From Eurosta solidaginis (lineage: Eukaryota; Arthropoda; Insecta; Diptera; Tephritidae), in assembly GCF_040869045.1 (NCBI RefSeq), contig NC_090322.1, positions 179,318,672 through 179,382,671 of the forward strand: a DNA stretch of 64,000 bases, given 5' to 3'. Below the pieces are notes generated by a model. That model was not told the origin of the DNA. It did no database searches and saw nothing but the letters and a program-made list of their open reading frames with translations. Positions 35,680 to 46,845 of the stretch are shown one piece after another. The translations under genes were made by a program, and so were the position numbers. Each line of letters starts with the position of its first letter. Positions within the stretch are counted from its first letter, which is position 1.

Positions 35680-36020
35680 CTATCTATCCGTATCTATATA
35701 TCTATAAATCTTATAAAATAAAGTCTCTAAATGCCATGTATGCACATAACTTCACACAGAATGCTCAGATTTTAAAACGGTTTTTTGCATTTGAAAGCTT
35801 AGCTACGTGAGATGATACATTTAATATAATTTGAAGATATATTTTATAGGGGCGTGGCAAGTTGCCAAAATGTATTAAAAAATCATAAAATTTTTGTTTA
35901 CACAGCTATAACTCATAAACGGAAGGATGGATTTGAAAAATTCTACTTTTCAGTAAAACTTTGAAATATTTACCTTCGTTCTGCATACAAAAAAAATATT
36001 TGATTCCTTTCTTATATCAG
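35680..36020 (+). repeat. Possible Helitron-like 5' fragment
   Basis: A CTAT microsatellite is followed by TTATAAAATAAAGTCTCTAA and, later, CAGCTATAACTCATAAACGG. This arrangement parallels TTATAAAACAAAGTCGC and ATTTATAACTCAAGAACGG in the element at 36949-38187. It is probably a diverged relative that has lost its other end. Confidence 0.35.
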
Positions 36021-36240
36021 CCAAATTATTTAAACAAAAGTAACATTTCGTGTGTGTGATTGATCGGTGTCAACTGTGCGGGCTAATTTCTTTTGAGTGA
36101 GGCATGATGCGACACATACGTACATATGTACATAGCATTCGCTGCGTTATTTAACTTCGGGCGTAGGTTTATAGGCATGTATGAATGTACATATGTATGT
36201 ATTTTCATCTCATATCAGCTTGACAGATGTATGCACATTA

Positions 36241-36809
36241 GGGCGGGTCGATTTAAAAATCGCTCATTGACCTGTGAAAATCGTATTCTAGGGATCAAAA
36301 TAAGAAACTTTGCCGAAGGAACCATTCCTCTAAAACGAATTCTGATGTTCCCCCTTTTAGGTCGAACTTTTGGGTAGGGCAATTTCAACTCTACCTGCTG
36401 TGTCTTGTGGTGGCTTAGAAAAAACAACACAAGCAATTTTACGATCTGCAATTGTGTCACAGTGATGCCTTGGTTTTAAAATGGGGTTGTAAAAACGCTA
36501 ATTTCTAATAATTTTTTTAAATTTATTTTCTATTACTAAGTTAAATTCATTATTTCATTTACATATGTTCTGACTAAATAAATTTCTAAAGAGAAAAATA
36601 AACTCCAAAAAGAAAAAACATAGGCATTTCAAAGTGGGATTTTTCAAAATTTGCCCATACGACCCAAAGGGGGGGGGGGGGGGGGGGGGACATAAGAATT
36701 CGTTTTAGAAGTATGGTTCCTTCGGCAAAGTTTCTTATTTTGATCCCTAAAATATGATTTTCACAGAGCAATGGGCGATTTTTTTGCCTCCCCACAAATC
36801 GACCCGGCC
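36241..36809. mobile_element. MITE with long inverted repeats and TA target
   Basis: A 569-bp element flanked by TA (36239-36240 and 36810-36811). Ends GGGCGGGTCGATTT and AAATCGACCCGGCC have one mismatch. The arms stay inverted for about 110 bases and include CAAAATAAGAAACTTTGCCG, AAGGAACCAT and AAAACGAATTC on the left with their complements on the right. The right arm carries a run of 21 G (36669-36689) where the left arm has a CCCCC. It is non-coding. Its ends resemble those of 32208-32626. Confidence 0.85.
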
Positions 36810-36948
36810 TAATGTACATACATATTTATTTAACATAAATGGCTAAGGATGCATACATCTATTGAAAAATAATCTTTCGTTAAAAATATTAAACATTTCC
36901 TTAAAATTCTTCAAACAAGTTTTATTTTTTGATATTTTTGCATGTATT

Positions 36949-38187
36949 ATAAAACTACATATTATAAAACAAAGTCGCTTTTTCTGTCCCATGTCCCTTT
37001 GAATGCTTAAACCTTTAAAACTACGCAACGGATTTTCATGCGCTTTTTCTTTAATAGATAGAGTGATTGAAGTTTAAAGATTGTATAATAACATCCATTA
37101 AATAGTGGAGAAATACTGTTATTTTTGAAGTTTCTAATGTGATGTATATATGTACATATGTATATAAGAGAAAGTGGTGTTAGTTACACTATTTATAACT
37201 CAAGAACGGATGAACAGATTTGGCTGAAAATTGGTGGAGGGGTAGCTTAGAACCAGGAGACAGACATAGGGTACTTCTTATCCCGTTCTGGATAGGGTCT
37301 TCAGATCAAAACGTGGACCTGGGTAATCCTGGGATATGTTTGTACAATGTGGCCATCAAATTGAAGCTGTTTATGAGTACTTTGATACGGGGTATTTTTC
37401 GTACCCGTGGGTGACTAGGGTCTCGAGATATAGGCCAAAACGTGGATCGGGTACCCCTAGAATGTGTTTATAGAATATGGATAACAAATGAAAGCTGTTG
37501 ATGAGTGCTTTAGTACAGGGTAGTATTCATACCTATTGGTGACTAGGGTCTCGATATTGAGGCCAAAACGTGGCCCCGGATACCCCTAGAAAGTGTGTGT
37601 AATATGGATATCAAACGAAAGCTGTTGCTCAGAGCTTTAAAGTAATTTTCATTGCGATATTCGATTTAGTCGCATCAACCTGGCAAAACTGATAAATATG
37701 CACGCGAATCCGAAAAAATTATGAATTGACCCACATACCTATTTACATACGTCCTATTCGATTTGTCTGAAAATTGGTATATTTAATTTGCCTATATTAG
37801 TATTTACGATCCTTTTTTCGGGGAAGTCGGCCAGAGACGGGCTGGGAATGAGATTAGGACTAGGATTGGGACTGAGACTCGTAGTGGGACAGGAACTCGG
37901 AATGGGACTGGAACAAAATACATACCACCTTCTGGGACTGGCAATAAGGAATGAAGAAGAATGGGAAACGCTTGAGAGAAGAGAAAAGAGGGAGGATAAG
38001 GAGACTGAGAAAGAGATATAGTGAGACGAAAATAGAGATAGATGAAGCGAAAAAGACAGAGGGAGGAGTGAATAAAATGATTAAGAAGAAGTGAAGAGGG
38101 GAGGGCAGAGTTAGAGAAAAAAGCTTATTAAAATGTATGCAGATAGACCAAATTTGGGGCAGAACAACGTCTGACGGGTCTGCTAGT
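36949..38187 (+). mobile_element. Helentron/Helitron-like non-autonomous element
   Basis: Starts near TTATAAAACAAAGTCGCTTT and includes AAAACTACGCAACGGATTTT, TAGATAGAGTGATT and GTGGAGAAATACTGTTATTT, segments I recall from arthropod Helitron-like elements. It ends CAGAACAACGTCTGACGGGT plus CTGCTAGT (38187), a Helitron-type CTAG terminus. The middle has three ~128-bp tandem units (37210-37640). The purine-rich part at 37800-38110 gives low-complexity frames on both strands. No Rep/helicase protein is present. Confidence 0.55.
37210..37640 (+). repeat. ~128-bp tandem units within Helitron-like element
   Basis: AAAACGTGG occurs at 37308, 37437 and 37565 (spacing 129 and 128). Units share CCCCTAGAATGTGTTT, ATGGATAACAAATGAAAGCT and GTTGATGAGTGCTTT. 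They align with the 130-bp minisatellite of the separate element family at 41059-46845. Confidence 0.75.
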
Positions 38188-38189
38188 AT

Positions 38190-38640
38190 AAATATAAACA
38201 GCAGAATGCTGTGTTGTGATTTCAAAAATTCATAAATTCTGAACAATCGATTGTATGGGATACATATTATATATACGACCGATCTTAATGATTTTCTCAG
38301 AAAACAATGTATGCTTTATGTGTAATCATCTTCTGAAATTTAAATCCTTTAGCTGTTAAAATGAGGAATAAATGACAAATACCCTCTTTTTCGAAAAATA
38401 GGTTGTATGGGAAATATATATTATGTCGGGTTCGATCCGGTCAATTCCGCCAAGTGTTCGATCGGACACCCAAATATACCAGCTCACCAAAATTTCCTCA
38501 AGATATCTCAAAAATTGAGGTACTAGTTTGCATTCAAACAAAGAGACAAATGCATAGACGGGCGTAAGACAGGCGGATAAACAGACAGAATGACTTATCT
38601 TAGTCAAGTCAGCTCGTCATCCTGATCTTTTTGGATATAC
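38190..38640 (+). repeat. Relic of the GATCGG...GACGGACATGGCT repeat family
   Basis: Two GGTTGTATGGGA/GATTGTATGGGA blocks with ATATATATTAT, then a GACAGACAG-type run and CAGCTCGTCATCCTGATC. The same order is found, better preserved, at 51716-52376. Confidence 0.5.
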
Positions 38641-39035
38641 TTATTAGTGGGTCTATCTCTTCATCTTTAAGGACTTATAATTTTGAAAATTTTATGACTG
38701 GTATAAACAGTTGTACACCAAAAAAGACATTACTTTGGCGGAGTCTCTTTGTCAACAGATCGCTCATCCATAGGTGCGGGCTTTCGTTTCCCTCTCCACC
38801 ATCTGCTTTCTACTCTTTACCACTCCAATTTCGTTTCTTTTATTCTAAACTTTTTCTTCTCCTTATCTAAAGAACATATTCTTTCACAGTAACATATTTT
38901 ATGAAACAAACTGACTGATATGTTGAGAGAAATACAACATAGTGGTATATAGAAAACTTATTATTGCTTAGCCTTTGACTTCCATAAGAACAAACCAATT
39001 TTATATGAAAAGAAAACTTCTGGGCCATCATTTCT
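38641..39035. other. No feature recognised
   Basis: T-rich sequence. The frames at 38631-38870 and 38867-39106 show no domain. Confidence 0.5.
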
Positions 39036-39039
39036 TCAT

Positions 39040-39165
39040 GCATTCGCGCAGCAAAGCTTTGATTCGATGAGCATGTTCTTATCAGCGTAAAGCGCTTACA
39101 GCTCACTGTTAAAGCGCTATCGATACTCGCCGAAGATTGGATTTTTTGAAGAACTTTTCCCTTGA
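39040..39165 (-). mobile_element. RTE-like LINE relic, inverted fragment
   Basis: The minus-strand translation contains GEYRYRFNSEL, a stop, ALYADKNM and then IESKLCCANA. It matches GEYRRRFNDELYELYADFN of the 25819-26215 copy. About 320 bases away lies a plus-strand copy of the same region (39480-39830). Confidence 0.55.
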
Positions 39166-39479
39166 ACCCTGAGTTGGTCTTCCATCTTATTTAAACACCG
39201 TCCATAATTTCGAGTTCGCTTAGAGGTAATATTTTTTTTTCATTGCCTTGAAAACACGTTATATCTACGCACCATTTCTGAAGCCTAACCCGGCTTTAGT
39301 TGACTTCTTTCCACCAATGATGGTACTACTTGTGGTTTCCCAAAACTATTTTATTGACTTTGCGGTTCAGTCTTTTTCACAGTACCGTAGCTAGCAATTA
39401 ACTTGCTGTATTAAGCAAACTGCATCCGCTGTAAATGGAGCAGATTGAGCAGTGAGCACACTTAATTCTTAAACAACAA

Positions 39480-39830
39480 ATCTTGGCATCTACGCATTGG
39501 CCAGTACCGAAGAAGATTTAACGATGAGTTGTATGAGCTATACGCAGACATCAACATAGTTCAGCGAATTAAAACCCAGCGACCGCGAAGGCTAGGCCAT
39601 GTTATGTGAATGAAAGATGATGCTCCGGCTAAGAAAGCGTTTATATCGGAACCCGTCTATGGAGGCAGAGGTAGAGGGCATCCCCCACTCTGTTGGCTGG
39701 ACCAGGTTGAAAACGATTTAAACTCCCTTGGTGTGCCAATTGGCGCCGGTTGGCAGAGAGAAGGATCGACTGGCACGCCTTGTTCGACGGCCATAACCGT
39801 TTAAACGGTTAAGCGCCAATTAAGTAAGTA
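39480..39830 (+). mobile_element. 5'-truncated RTE-like LINE with 3' end
   Basis: The translation runs from PVPKKI, through LYADINIVQRIKTQ, LGHVM (then a stop) and KAFISEPVYGGRGRGHPPLC, to WLDQVENDLNSLGV. It then ends in the family 3' terminus GTTTAAACGGTTAAGCGCCA and ATTAAGTAAGTAA. Several point stops break it. The 3' end matches those of 24371, 54574 and 58076. Confidence 0.8.
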
Positions 39831-39834
39831 ATGT

Positions 39835-40489
39835 ACACTATCGTCAGTAATTTAGGTATGGAGTAGGTTTTTTCAAACGCCACATAGCTGTGGAGCAGAG
39901 ATCTGCTTTGAGTACTAATAAAATTAGTGCACTTAGCGATGAGCTAGAAAATTGTGTCTAAATGTGTACTTAGTCAAGTACAGACGAATACTATGAGTGA
40001 TTAGCACATAAAATAGAAAATACATACGAGTGCCCCGTAACACATATGTCTCATATATTTATGACGTTGTTGAGTATAAACTGATGTCATAGTTGCTTTA
40101 GCTCAGTAGCACTTTGATTTCGTGTGTAATACACTGTATACTTCGTTTATCATCGGTTTTACTTTGGCGCTGTATTCAGTTTGGTGTCGTGTATATCGTT
40201 GTGTTACTAGCGTCAGAAGACTGATATGACTTTATTCATTTTATTGCGGTGTTAGTCTTACTTATTCCAAATAGTGTATTCGGATAACACAGTTGCCTTT
40301 CTTGCTCAATAAGTCAATTGAGTGCTGAACTGCTTCGTGGCTTATGAGCGGTTATTCATTTTACGAGACATGACTATGTAAATGTGTGTTAGTTGAAATC
40401 AGTGCTTGATATTCTTTGTTTTCTTACGCGCTAATACTCATTTTTTGATTAGTCCATTAATAACCTTAAAAGATGAATAATTTCAGCTC
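39835..40489. other. No feature recognised
   Basis: AT-rich unique-looking sequence. No reading frame or repeat is supported. Confidence 0.5.
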
Positions 40490-40862
40490 ACTGCTGTGGA
40501 GTGTATTGAGCCACTTGTAACTAAGATATGCACGGCAAATCGATTATTGGGTCGCCATTATTGCATCTGTAAGAATTTGAGGCGTTCTGATCTGATAAAC
40601 TATCCCATACCCAAATTTGTCTTTTCTGTAAGCTGGCTGATGAAACGCCGGTTCACATTCTCTGCGAATGTGTCGCTCTGGCTAGGCAGAGACTTTCCTA
40701 TCTAGGTGGTGTGACTTTTAATCCCTATGTGAAATGGAGTAAAAATCCCGAAGAGGTGCTTAGATACATCAAAAGCCTCCAGATACAAAATTAAGCTAAA
40801 AGGTCATGCACAATAGGGCTGCACAAAGATCATAGTGCTTTCAGGCCTAGTAATAATAATAA
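40490..40862 (+). mobile_element. LOA-like LINE 3' end with intact zinc knuckle
   Basis: From 40618 an unbroken frame reads CLFCKLADETPVHILCEC, then VALARQRLSYLGG and NPEEVLRYIKSLQIQN, and stops at 40792-40794. The C-x2-C...H-x4-C arrangement is the C-terminal nucleic-acid-binding knuckle of LOA/R1/I-type LINEs. Upstream, NRLLGRHYCICKN is like the HCLxGRH segment that precedes the knuckle. About 55 bases after the stop an AATAATAATAATA tail marks the 3' end. It is a better-kept 3' end than in the other LOA pieces and may be a different subfamily. Confidence 0.75.
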
Positions 40863-41269
40863 TACGTTTATTTCTATTTCTTAGCACTATTCCTATCAAG
40901 CAAAATATTGCTCTCAGTAAGTACGAGCGAACAGGGAAATTATCAACATTATACGCGAGCAGCTATGTCATAACCCGCACTTTCATCGCTGCAACACGTT
41001 AGTGATCGCTGGAGTCGATTTTTTAGGTAAAAGGGTTTTTCGTAAATTTTATGGAAAACAAATAAAGAAGGTTAAGTTCGGGTGTAACCGAACATTACAT
41101 ACTCAGTTGAGAGCTATGGTGACAACATAAGGGAAAGTAACCATGTAGGAAAATGAACCGAGGGAAACCCTGGAATGTGTTTGTATGACATGTTTATCAA
41201 ATGAAAGGCATTAAAGAGTATTTTATGACGGAGTGGGCCATAGTTCCATAGGTGGACGCCATTTAGGGA

Positions 41270-41830
41270 TATAGCCATAAAGGTGGATCAGGGTTGACTC
41301 TAGAATTTGTTTGTACGATATCAAATGAAAGGTGTTAATGAATATTTTAAAAGGGAGTAACCCTTAGTTCCATAGGTGGACGCCGTTTCGAGATATCGCC
41401 ATAAGGGTGGACCAGAGGTGACCCTAGAAATAGTTTGTACGATATGGGTATCAAATTAAAGGTATTAATGAGGGTTTCAAAAGGGAGTGGTGGTTGTTGT
41501 ATAGGTGGTCGCCTTTTCAGAGATATCGCCATAAAGGTGGACCAGGGGTGACTCTAGAATGTGTTTGTATGATATGGGTATCAAACGAAAGGTGTTAATG
41601 AGTATTTTAAAAGGGAGTGGACCTTAGTTCCATGGGTGGACGCCTTTTCGAGATATCGCCATAAGTGTGGACCAAGGGTGACTCTATAATGTGTTTGTAC
41701 GATATGGTTATCAAATTAAAGGTATTAATGAGGGTTTTAAAAGGGAGTGGTGGTAGTTGTATATGTGAAGGCGTTTTCGAGACATTGACCAAAATGTGGA
41801 CCAGTTTGGCCCAGAACAGCATCTGTCGGA
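41270..41830 (-). repeat. 130-bp minisatellite, outer copy (about 5 units)
   Basis: GTGGAYCA occurs at about 41283, 41407, 41538, 41667 and 41797, spacing 124-131. The units are the same sequence as those at 43425-45660 but in opposite orientation. Confidence 0.85.
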
Positions 41831-42960
41831 TACCGGATTTATTTATATATGTAATACCACGAACAGTATTCCTGCCAAGATTCCAAGGGCGTTTGATTTC
41901 GCCCTGCAGAACTTTTTCATTTTCTTCTACTTAATATGGTAGGTATCACACCCATTTTACAAAGTTTTTTCCTAAAGTTCTATTTTGCGCCAATAAACCA
42001 ATACAATTACCATGTTTCATCCCTTTTTATACTCAGTTGAGCAGAGCTCACAGAGTATATTAAGTTTGATTGGATAACGGTTGGTTGTACATATATAAAG
42101 GAATCGAGATAGGTATAGACTTCCATATATCAAAATAATCAGGATCGAAAAAAAATTTGATTGAGCCATGTCCGTCCGTCCGTCCGTCCGTCCGTCCGTT
42201 AACACGATAACTTGAGTAAATTTTGAGGTAACTTGATGAAATTTGGAACGTAGGTTCCTGAGCACTCATCTCAGATCGCTATTTAAAATGAACGATATCG
42301 GACTATAACCACGCCCACTTTTTCGATATCGAAAATTTCGTAAAACTGAAAAAGTGCGATAATTCATTACCAAAGACAGATAAAGCGACGAAACTTGGTA
42401 GATGAGTTGAATTTATGACGCAGAATAGAAAATTAGTAAAATTTTGGACAATGGGCGTGGCACCGCCCACTTTTAACAGAAGGTAATTTATAAATTTTGC
42501 AAGCTGTAATTTGTCAGTCGTTGAAGATATCATGATGAAATTTGGCAGGGACGTTACTCCTATTACTATATGTACGCTTAATAAAAATTAGCAAAATCGG
42601 AGAAGGACCACGCCCACTTTTAAAAAAAAATTTTTTTTAAAGTAAAATTTTAACAAAAAATTTAATATCTTTACAGTATATAAGTAAATTATGTCAACAT
42701 TCAACTCCAGTAATGACATGGTGCAACAAAATACAAAAATAAAAGAAAATTTCAAAATGGGCGTGGCTCCGCCCTTTTTCATTTAATTTGTCTAGGATAC
42801 TTTTAACGCCATAAGTCGAACAAAAATTAACCAATCCTTTTGAAATTTGGTAGGGGCATAGATTTTATGATGTTAACTGTTTTCTGTGAAAACGGGCGAA
42901 ATCGGTTGATGCCACGCCCAGTTTGTATACACAGCCGTCCGTCTGTCCTTCCGCATGGCC

Positions 42961-43245
42961 GTTAACACGATAACTTGAGTAAATTTTGAGGTAACTTGGT
43001 ATGTAGGTTCCTGAGCACTCATCTCAGATCACTATTTAAAATGAACGATATCGGACTATAACCACGCCCACTTTTTCGATATCGAAAATTTCGTAAAACC
43101 GAAAAAGTGCGATAATTCATTACCAAAGACAGATAAAGCGACGAAACTTGGTAGATGAGTTGAATTTATTACGCAGAATAGAAAATTAGTAAAATTTTGG
43201 ACAATGGGCGTGGCACCGCCCACTTTTAAAAGAAGATAATTTAAA
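42961..43245 (+). repeat. Internal duplication of the inner element
   Basis: From GTTAACACGATAACTTGAGT to CACTTTTAAAAGAAG this repeats 42198-42495 at an offset of about 763 bases with only scattered differences, including a short deletion near 43000. It is a duplication younger than the family. Confidence 0.8.
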
Positions 43246-43424
43246 AAAAAAATTGGATTGGTTTATTGACACGAAATATAACTTTAGAAAAAACTTTATA
43301 AAATGGTTATGACACCTACCATATTAAGTAGAAGAAAATGAAAAAGTTCCGCAGGGCGAAATAAAAACCCTTAAAATCTTGGCAGGTATTACATATATAA
43401 ATAAATTAGCGGTATCCAACAGAT

Positions 43425-45660
43425 GATGTTCTGTGTCACCCTGGTCCACATTTTGGTCGCGATCTGGAAAACGCCTTCACATATACAACTACCACCACTC
43501 CCTTTTAAAACTCTCATTAATACCTTTAATTTGATACCCATATCGTACAAACACATTCTAGAGTCACACCTGGTCCACCTTTATGGCGATATCTCGAAAC
43601 GGTGTCCACCTCTGGAACTAAGCATCACTCCCTTTTCAAATACTCATTATCACCTTTCTTTTGATACCCATATTGTACAAACAAATTCTAGGGTCACCCC
43701 TGGTCCACCTTTATGGCGATATTTCGAAACGGCGTCCACCTATAGAACTAAGGCCCACTCCCTTTTAAAATACTCATTAACACCTTTCTTTTGATACCCA
43801 TATTGTACAAACAAATTCTAGGGTCACCCCTGGTCCACCTTTATGGCGATATCTCGAAACGGTGTCCACCTATGGAACTAAGGATTATTCCCTTTTAAAA
43901 TACTCATTAACACCTTTCTTTTGATACCCGTATTGTACAAACAAATTCTAGGGTCACCTCTGGTCCACCTATATGGCGGTATCTCGAAACGGCGTCCACC
44001 TATGGAAATAAGGATTACTCCCTTTTAAAATACTCATTAACACCTTTCATTTGATACCCATATCGTACAAACGCATTCTAGAGTCAACCCTGATCCACCT
44101 TTAAGTCTATATCCCTAAATGGCGTCCACCTATAGAACTATGGCCCACTTCCTCATAAAATACTCTTTAACACCTTTCATTTGATACCCATATCGTACAA
44201 ACGCATTCTAGAGTCACCCTGGTCCACCTTTATGGCGATATCTCGAAAAGGCGACCACCTATACAACAACCACCACTCCCTTTTAAAACCCTCATTAATA
44301 CCTTTAATTTGATACCCATATCGTACAAACACATTCTAGAGTCACCCATGGTCCACCTTTATGGCGATATTTCGAAACGGCGTCCACCTATAGAACTAAG
44401 GCCCACTCCCTTTTAAAATACTCATTAACACCTTTCTTTTGATACCCATATTGTACAAACAAATTCTAGGGCACCCCTGGTCCACCTTTATGGCGATATC
44501 TCGAAACTGCGTCCACCTATGGAACTAAGGATAACTCCCTTTTAAAATACTCATTAACACCCTTCATTTGATACCCATATCGTACAAACGCATTCTAGAG
44601 TCACCCCTGGTCCACCTTTATGGCGATATCTCGAAACGGTGTCCACCTCTGGAACTAAGCATCACTCCCTTTTCAAATACTCATTATCACCTTTCTTTTG
44701 ATACCCATATTGTACAAACAAATTCTAGGGTCACCCCTGGTCCACCTTTATGGCGATATCTCGAAACGGCGTCCACCTATTGAACTAAGGATTACTCCCT
44801 TTTAAAATACTCATTAACATCTTTCGTTTGATACCCATATTTTACAAACGCATTCTAGGGTCACACCTGGTCCACCTTTATGGCGATATCTCGAAACGGC
44901 GTCCACCTGTGGAACTAAGCATCACAACCTTTTAAAATACTCATTAACACCTTTCTTTTGATACCAATATTGTACAAACAAATTCTAGGGTCACACCTGG
45001 TCCACCTTTGTGGCGATATCTCGAAACGTCGTCTACCTGTGGATGTAAGGATTACTCCCTTTTAAAATACTCATTAACACCTTTCATTTGATACCCATAT
45101 CGTACAAACGCATTCTAGAGTCACCCCTGGTCCACCTTTATGGCGATATCTCGAAAAGGCGACCACCTATACAACTACCACCACTCCCTTTTAAAACCCT
45201 CCTTAATACCTTTAATTTGATACCCATATCGTACAAACAAATTCTAGGGTCACCCCTGGTCCACCTTTATGGCGATATCTCGAAACGGCGTCCACCTATG
45301 GAACTAAGGATTATTCCCTTTTAAAATACTCGTTAACACCTTTCTTTTGATACCCATATTGTACAAACAAATTCTAGGGTCACCCCTGGTCCACCTTTAT
45401 GGCGGTATCTCGAAACGGCGTCCACCTATGGAACTAAGGATTACTCCCTTTTAAAATACTCATTAACACCTTTCATTTGATACCCATATCGTACAAACGC
45501 ATTCTAGAGTCAACCTGATCCACCTTTATGGCTATATCCCTAAATGGCGTCCACCTATAGAACTATGGCCCACTCCCTCATAAAATACTCTTTAATGCCT
45601 TTCGTTTGATACACATGTCATACAAACACATTCCAGGGTTTCCCTCGGTTCATTTTCCTA
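43425..45660 (+). repeat. 130-bp minisatellite, 17 units
   Basis: GGTCCACC (or a one-base variant) starts near 43441, 43571, 43701, 43831, 43961, 44091, 44221, 44351, 44479, 44609, 44739, 44869, 44999, 45129, 45259, 45389 and 45518. The spacing is 130 almost throughout. Consensus pieces are TATGGCGATATCTCGAAACG, GCGTCCACCTATGGAACTAA, CTCCCTTTTAAAATACTCAT and TTTGATACCCATATCGTACA. Neighbouring units fall into subtypes (for example units with ACAACTACCACCACT), a sign of higher-order amplification. Confidence 0.9.
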
Positions 45661-46845
45661 CATGGTTATTTTCCCTTATGTTGTCACCATAGCTCTCAAC
45701 TGAGTATGTAATGTTCGGTTACACCCGAACTTAACCTTCCTTACTTGTTTCCTATTTGGTATAGAATTATGGCATTTTTTTTCATTTTTCGTAATTTTCG
45801 ATATCGAAAAATTGGGCGTGGTCATAGTCGGATTTCGTTCATTTTATATACCAAGATAAAGTGAGTTCAGATAAGTACGTGAACTAAGTTCAGTAAAGAT
45901 ATGTCGATTTTTGCTCAAGTTATCGTGTTAACGGCCATGCGGAAGGACAGACGGACGACTGTGTATAAAAACTGGGCGTGGCTTCAACCGATTTCGCCCA
46001 TTTTCATAGAAAACAGTTAACGTCATAAAATCTATGCTCCTACCAAATTTCAAAAGGATTGGTAAACCTTGTTCGACTTATGGCATTAAAAGTATCCTAG
46101 ACAAATTAAATTAAAAAGGGTGGAGCCACGCCCATTTTGAAATTTTCTTTAATTTTTGTATTTTGTTGCACCATATGATTACTGGAGTTGAATGTTGACA
46201 TAATTTACTTATATACTGTAAAGATATTACATTTTTTGTTAAAATTTTACTTTAAAACAATTTTTTTTTTAAGTGGGCGTGGTTCTTCTCCGATTTTGCT
46301 AATTTTTATTAAGCGTACATACAGTAATAGGTGTAACGTTCCTGCCAAATTTCATCATGATATCTTCAACGACTGTCAAATTACAGCTTGCAAAAATTTT
46401 AAATTACCTTCTTTTAAAAGTCGGCGGTGCCACGCCCATTGTCCAAAATTTTACTAATTTTCTATTCTGCGTCATAAGCTCAACTCATCTACCAAATTTC
46501 ATCGCTTTATCTGTGTTTTGTAATGAATTATTGCACTTTTTCGGTTTTTCGAAATTTTCGATATCGAAAATGTGGGCGTGGTTATAGTCCGATATCGTTC
46601 ATTTTAAATAGCGATCTGAGATGAGTGCTCGGGAACCTGCATAGCAAATTTCATCAAGATACCTCAAAATTTACTCAAGTTATCGTGTTAACGGGCGGAC
46701 ATGGCTCAATCAAAATTTTTTTTTTTGATACTGATGATTTTGATATATGGAAGTCTATATCTATCTCGATTCCTTTATACCTGTACAAGCAACCGTTATC
46801 CAATCAAACTTAATATACTCTGTGAGCTCTGCTCAACTGAGTATA

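Larger units (their letters stand above)
42028..45747 (+). mobile_element. Helentron-like element, nested inner copy
   Basis: Starts TATACTCAGTTGAGCAGAGC after a T-run and ends CTTAACCTTCCTTACTTG before a T-run. It is the opposite orientation to its host copy. It contains a CCGT microsatellite (about 42173-42199), an internal duplication (42198-42495 and 42961-43245) and 17 minisatellite units. At 3720 bp it is more than twice as long as copy 1. No target duplication can be defined because both sides are T-tracts. Frames such as 43423-43794 are read-through of the 130-bp units. Confidence 0.8.
41059..46845 (-). mobile_element. Helentron-like element, outer copy (interrupted)
   Basis: Reverse orientation. 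The first part, 41059-42027, begins CAAATAAAGAAGGTTAAGTT with the CGGGTGTAACCG hairpin and carries about five 130-bp units. The second part, 45748-46845, resumes with TATTTGGTATAGAATTATGG and ends GCTCAACTGAGTATA. In the uninterrupted copy 2 the two junction sequences (CATGTTTCATCCC and TATTTGGTATAG) are only a few bases apart, so the 3720-bp element at 42028-45747 was inserted here. About 2.07 kb remains once the insert is removed. Confidence 0.8.

Noticed and set aside
43423..45324. Repeated protein frames in the 130-bp array
   Set aside because: They are translations of the minisatellite units. A 130-bp unit is not a multiple of three, so frames break every few units.
43425..45660. CRISPR array
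   Set aside because: The units are contiguous 130-bp repeats without unique spacers, in a eukaryotic mobile element.
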